A stretch of 64,000 bases of DNA from Gammaproteobacteria bacterium (GTDB taxonomy: Bacteria > Pseudomonadota > Gammaproteobacteria > Pseudomonadales > Azotimanducaceae), in NCBI GenBank assembly GCA_026706935.1, contig JAPOXV010000026.1, positions 773,721 to 837,720 on the forward strand, in the 5' to 3' direction. The translations under genes and the position numbers were made by a program. This document shows, piece after piece, positions 63,404 to 64,000 of the stretch. The first letter of the stretch is position 1, and every line of letters begins with the position of its first letter. The notes under the pieces are model-generated. The model ran no database searches. It saw nothing but the letters and a program-made list of their open reading frames with translations, and was not told the origin of the DNA.

Positions 63404-64000
63404 GGTTGTTCGACGGGTCCGATGACGTGAAGGTAGGACTTCGACTTTAGGTGCGCGGAAGGCGAGACTGTCACGTGCTTGATAGATTCCGCGACGATAT
63501 CTGTTACGGTTTCGACGACGCCGACGACGAGACCTTCGGGAAAAACACCTCCAAGACCGGATGTAACAACCGTGTCGCCTACCTGAATGTCGCTGCTAAG
63601 GTTCACGTTATCTAGCGTAAGGGGCTCATCGGAGCCATTGCCTGATGCGATGAAATATTGTCTTGTGCGATTCAAAAGGACCGGTGTAGCGTGTCGTTCG
63701 TCGTTAAGCAGTAGCACACGCGACGTATCGGCGAAAACTTCGACTGTTCGACCGTATACACCCCAAGGATCCAATACACCGCTATCTACCTCAATCCCCT
63801 GTCTGGCACCAACATCGATGATTACTTCTTGTCGTTGCCGATTCGGATTTACCTGCACGATTTCACAGACCACTTGGTTCCGCCTGTTCTCCTCAATGTA
63901 GCCTAATGCGTTGCCAAGCTGAGCGATGGTTGTTCGAGCGTGAGCTAATTCCGCGACCGTCGCATTCAGACGACTCACATCCTTCAACAACTGGTCGTTT
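63400..64000 (-). CDS. mreC: Rod-shape protein MreC (C-terminal part; 5' end outside window)
   Basis: The - strand frame is open to the right edge, so the N-terminus and membrane anchor are outside. What is visible is the end of the coiled coil (DQLLKDVSRLNATVAEL) and the periplasmic double beta-barrel: IDVGARQGIEVDSGVLDPWGVYGRTVEV, SGLGGVFPEGLVVGVV, ending LHVIGPVEQP. MreC links the cytoplasmic MreB filament to the wall-building machinery. mreB should follow further right. Confidence 0.93.
   Translation of the reverse strand, partial: NDQLLKDVSRLNATVAELAHARTTIAQLGNALGYIEENRRNQVVCEIVQVNPNRQRQEVIIDVGARQGIEVDSGVLDPWGVYGRTVEVFADTSRVLLLNDERHATPVLLNRTRQYFIASGNGSDEPLTLDNVNLSSDIQVGDTVVTSGLGGVFPEGLVVGVVETVTDIVAESIKHVTVSPSAHLKSKSYLHVIGPVEQP

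Noticed and set aside
1..64000. CRISPR arrays, insertion sequences, integrases, rRNA
   Set aside because: No regularly spaced repeats, transposase or recombinase motifs or rRNA-like stretches were seen. The RiPP cluster has no visible mobile-element borders.

Overview
The window looks like chromosomal DNA of a gammaproteobacterium, probably marine or host-associated. The right third (about 41.5-64 kb) carries gammaproteobacterial housekeeping blocks in familiar order: fur; zapE, hisD, murA, ibaG; then on the other strand yrbG-type antiporter, kdsC, lptC, lptA, lptB, rpoN, hpf, ptsN, rapZ, ptsO; then pmbA/tldE, tldD, yhdP, maf, mreD, mreC. Several usual members of these blocks (mla genes, kdsD, rng) are absent. 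I saw no rRNA, tRNA, insertion sequence or CRISPR array.

Left part (0-24.3 kb): a catabolic and uptake region. It holds the end of a crotonase gene, a molybdopterin-binding-domain protein, an SDR-like protein without the usual catalytic Tyr/Lys, a BCCT transporter, a PhyH-type dioxygenase, a gamma-glutamyltransferase, a TPR protein, a serine hydrolase, cysteine synthase, a TonB-C-domain protein, a class III aminotransferase, a complete dipeptide/oligopeptide ABC operon whose last ATPase is fused to an SMP-30/gluconolactonase-like propeller, an Ldh-family dehydrogenase, a double-ATPase peptide ABC protein, a dienelactone hydrolase and a lipoprotein. Together they suggest uptake and breakdown of peptides, gamma-glutamyl compounds and betaine-like solutes.

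Middle part (24.4-41.3 kb): a RiPP (ribosomally made, modified peptide) gene cluster of the NHLP/NHLM type, the most interesting region. A small + strand gene (27848-28099) encodes a precursor with a nitrile-hydratase-like leader and a very short predicted core, Leu-Cys-Cys-Cys-Trp. To its left, on the - strand, lie a flavin-dependent tryptophan-halogenase-like gene and a Rieske oxygenase. To its right, a roughly 13 kb - strand operon encodes, in order of transcription, a very short HlyD-like protein, a C39-peptidase ABC exporter, a second NHLM-type ABC exporter, a protein joining an NHLP leader-like domain to a terpene-cyclase-like toroid, an AlkB-type membrane di-iron oxygenase joined to a degenerate GlnE-like domain, a fused YcaO azoline-forming cyclodehydratase, and a conserved protein of unknown function. 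The simplest model is that Cys residues of the core are cyclised to azolines, the terminal Trp is halogenated, other oxidations or lipid-type steps follow, and the leader is cut after Ala-Gly on export. The two fusion proteins and the three-Cys-plus-Trp core are what I would look at first.

All domain calls are from reading the sequence; no database search was run.
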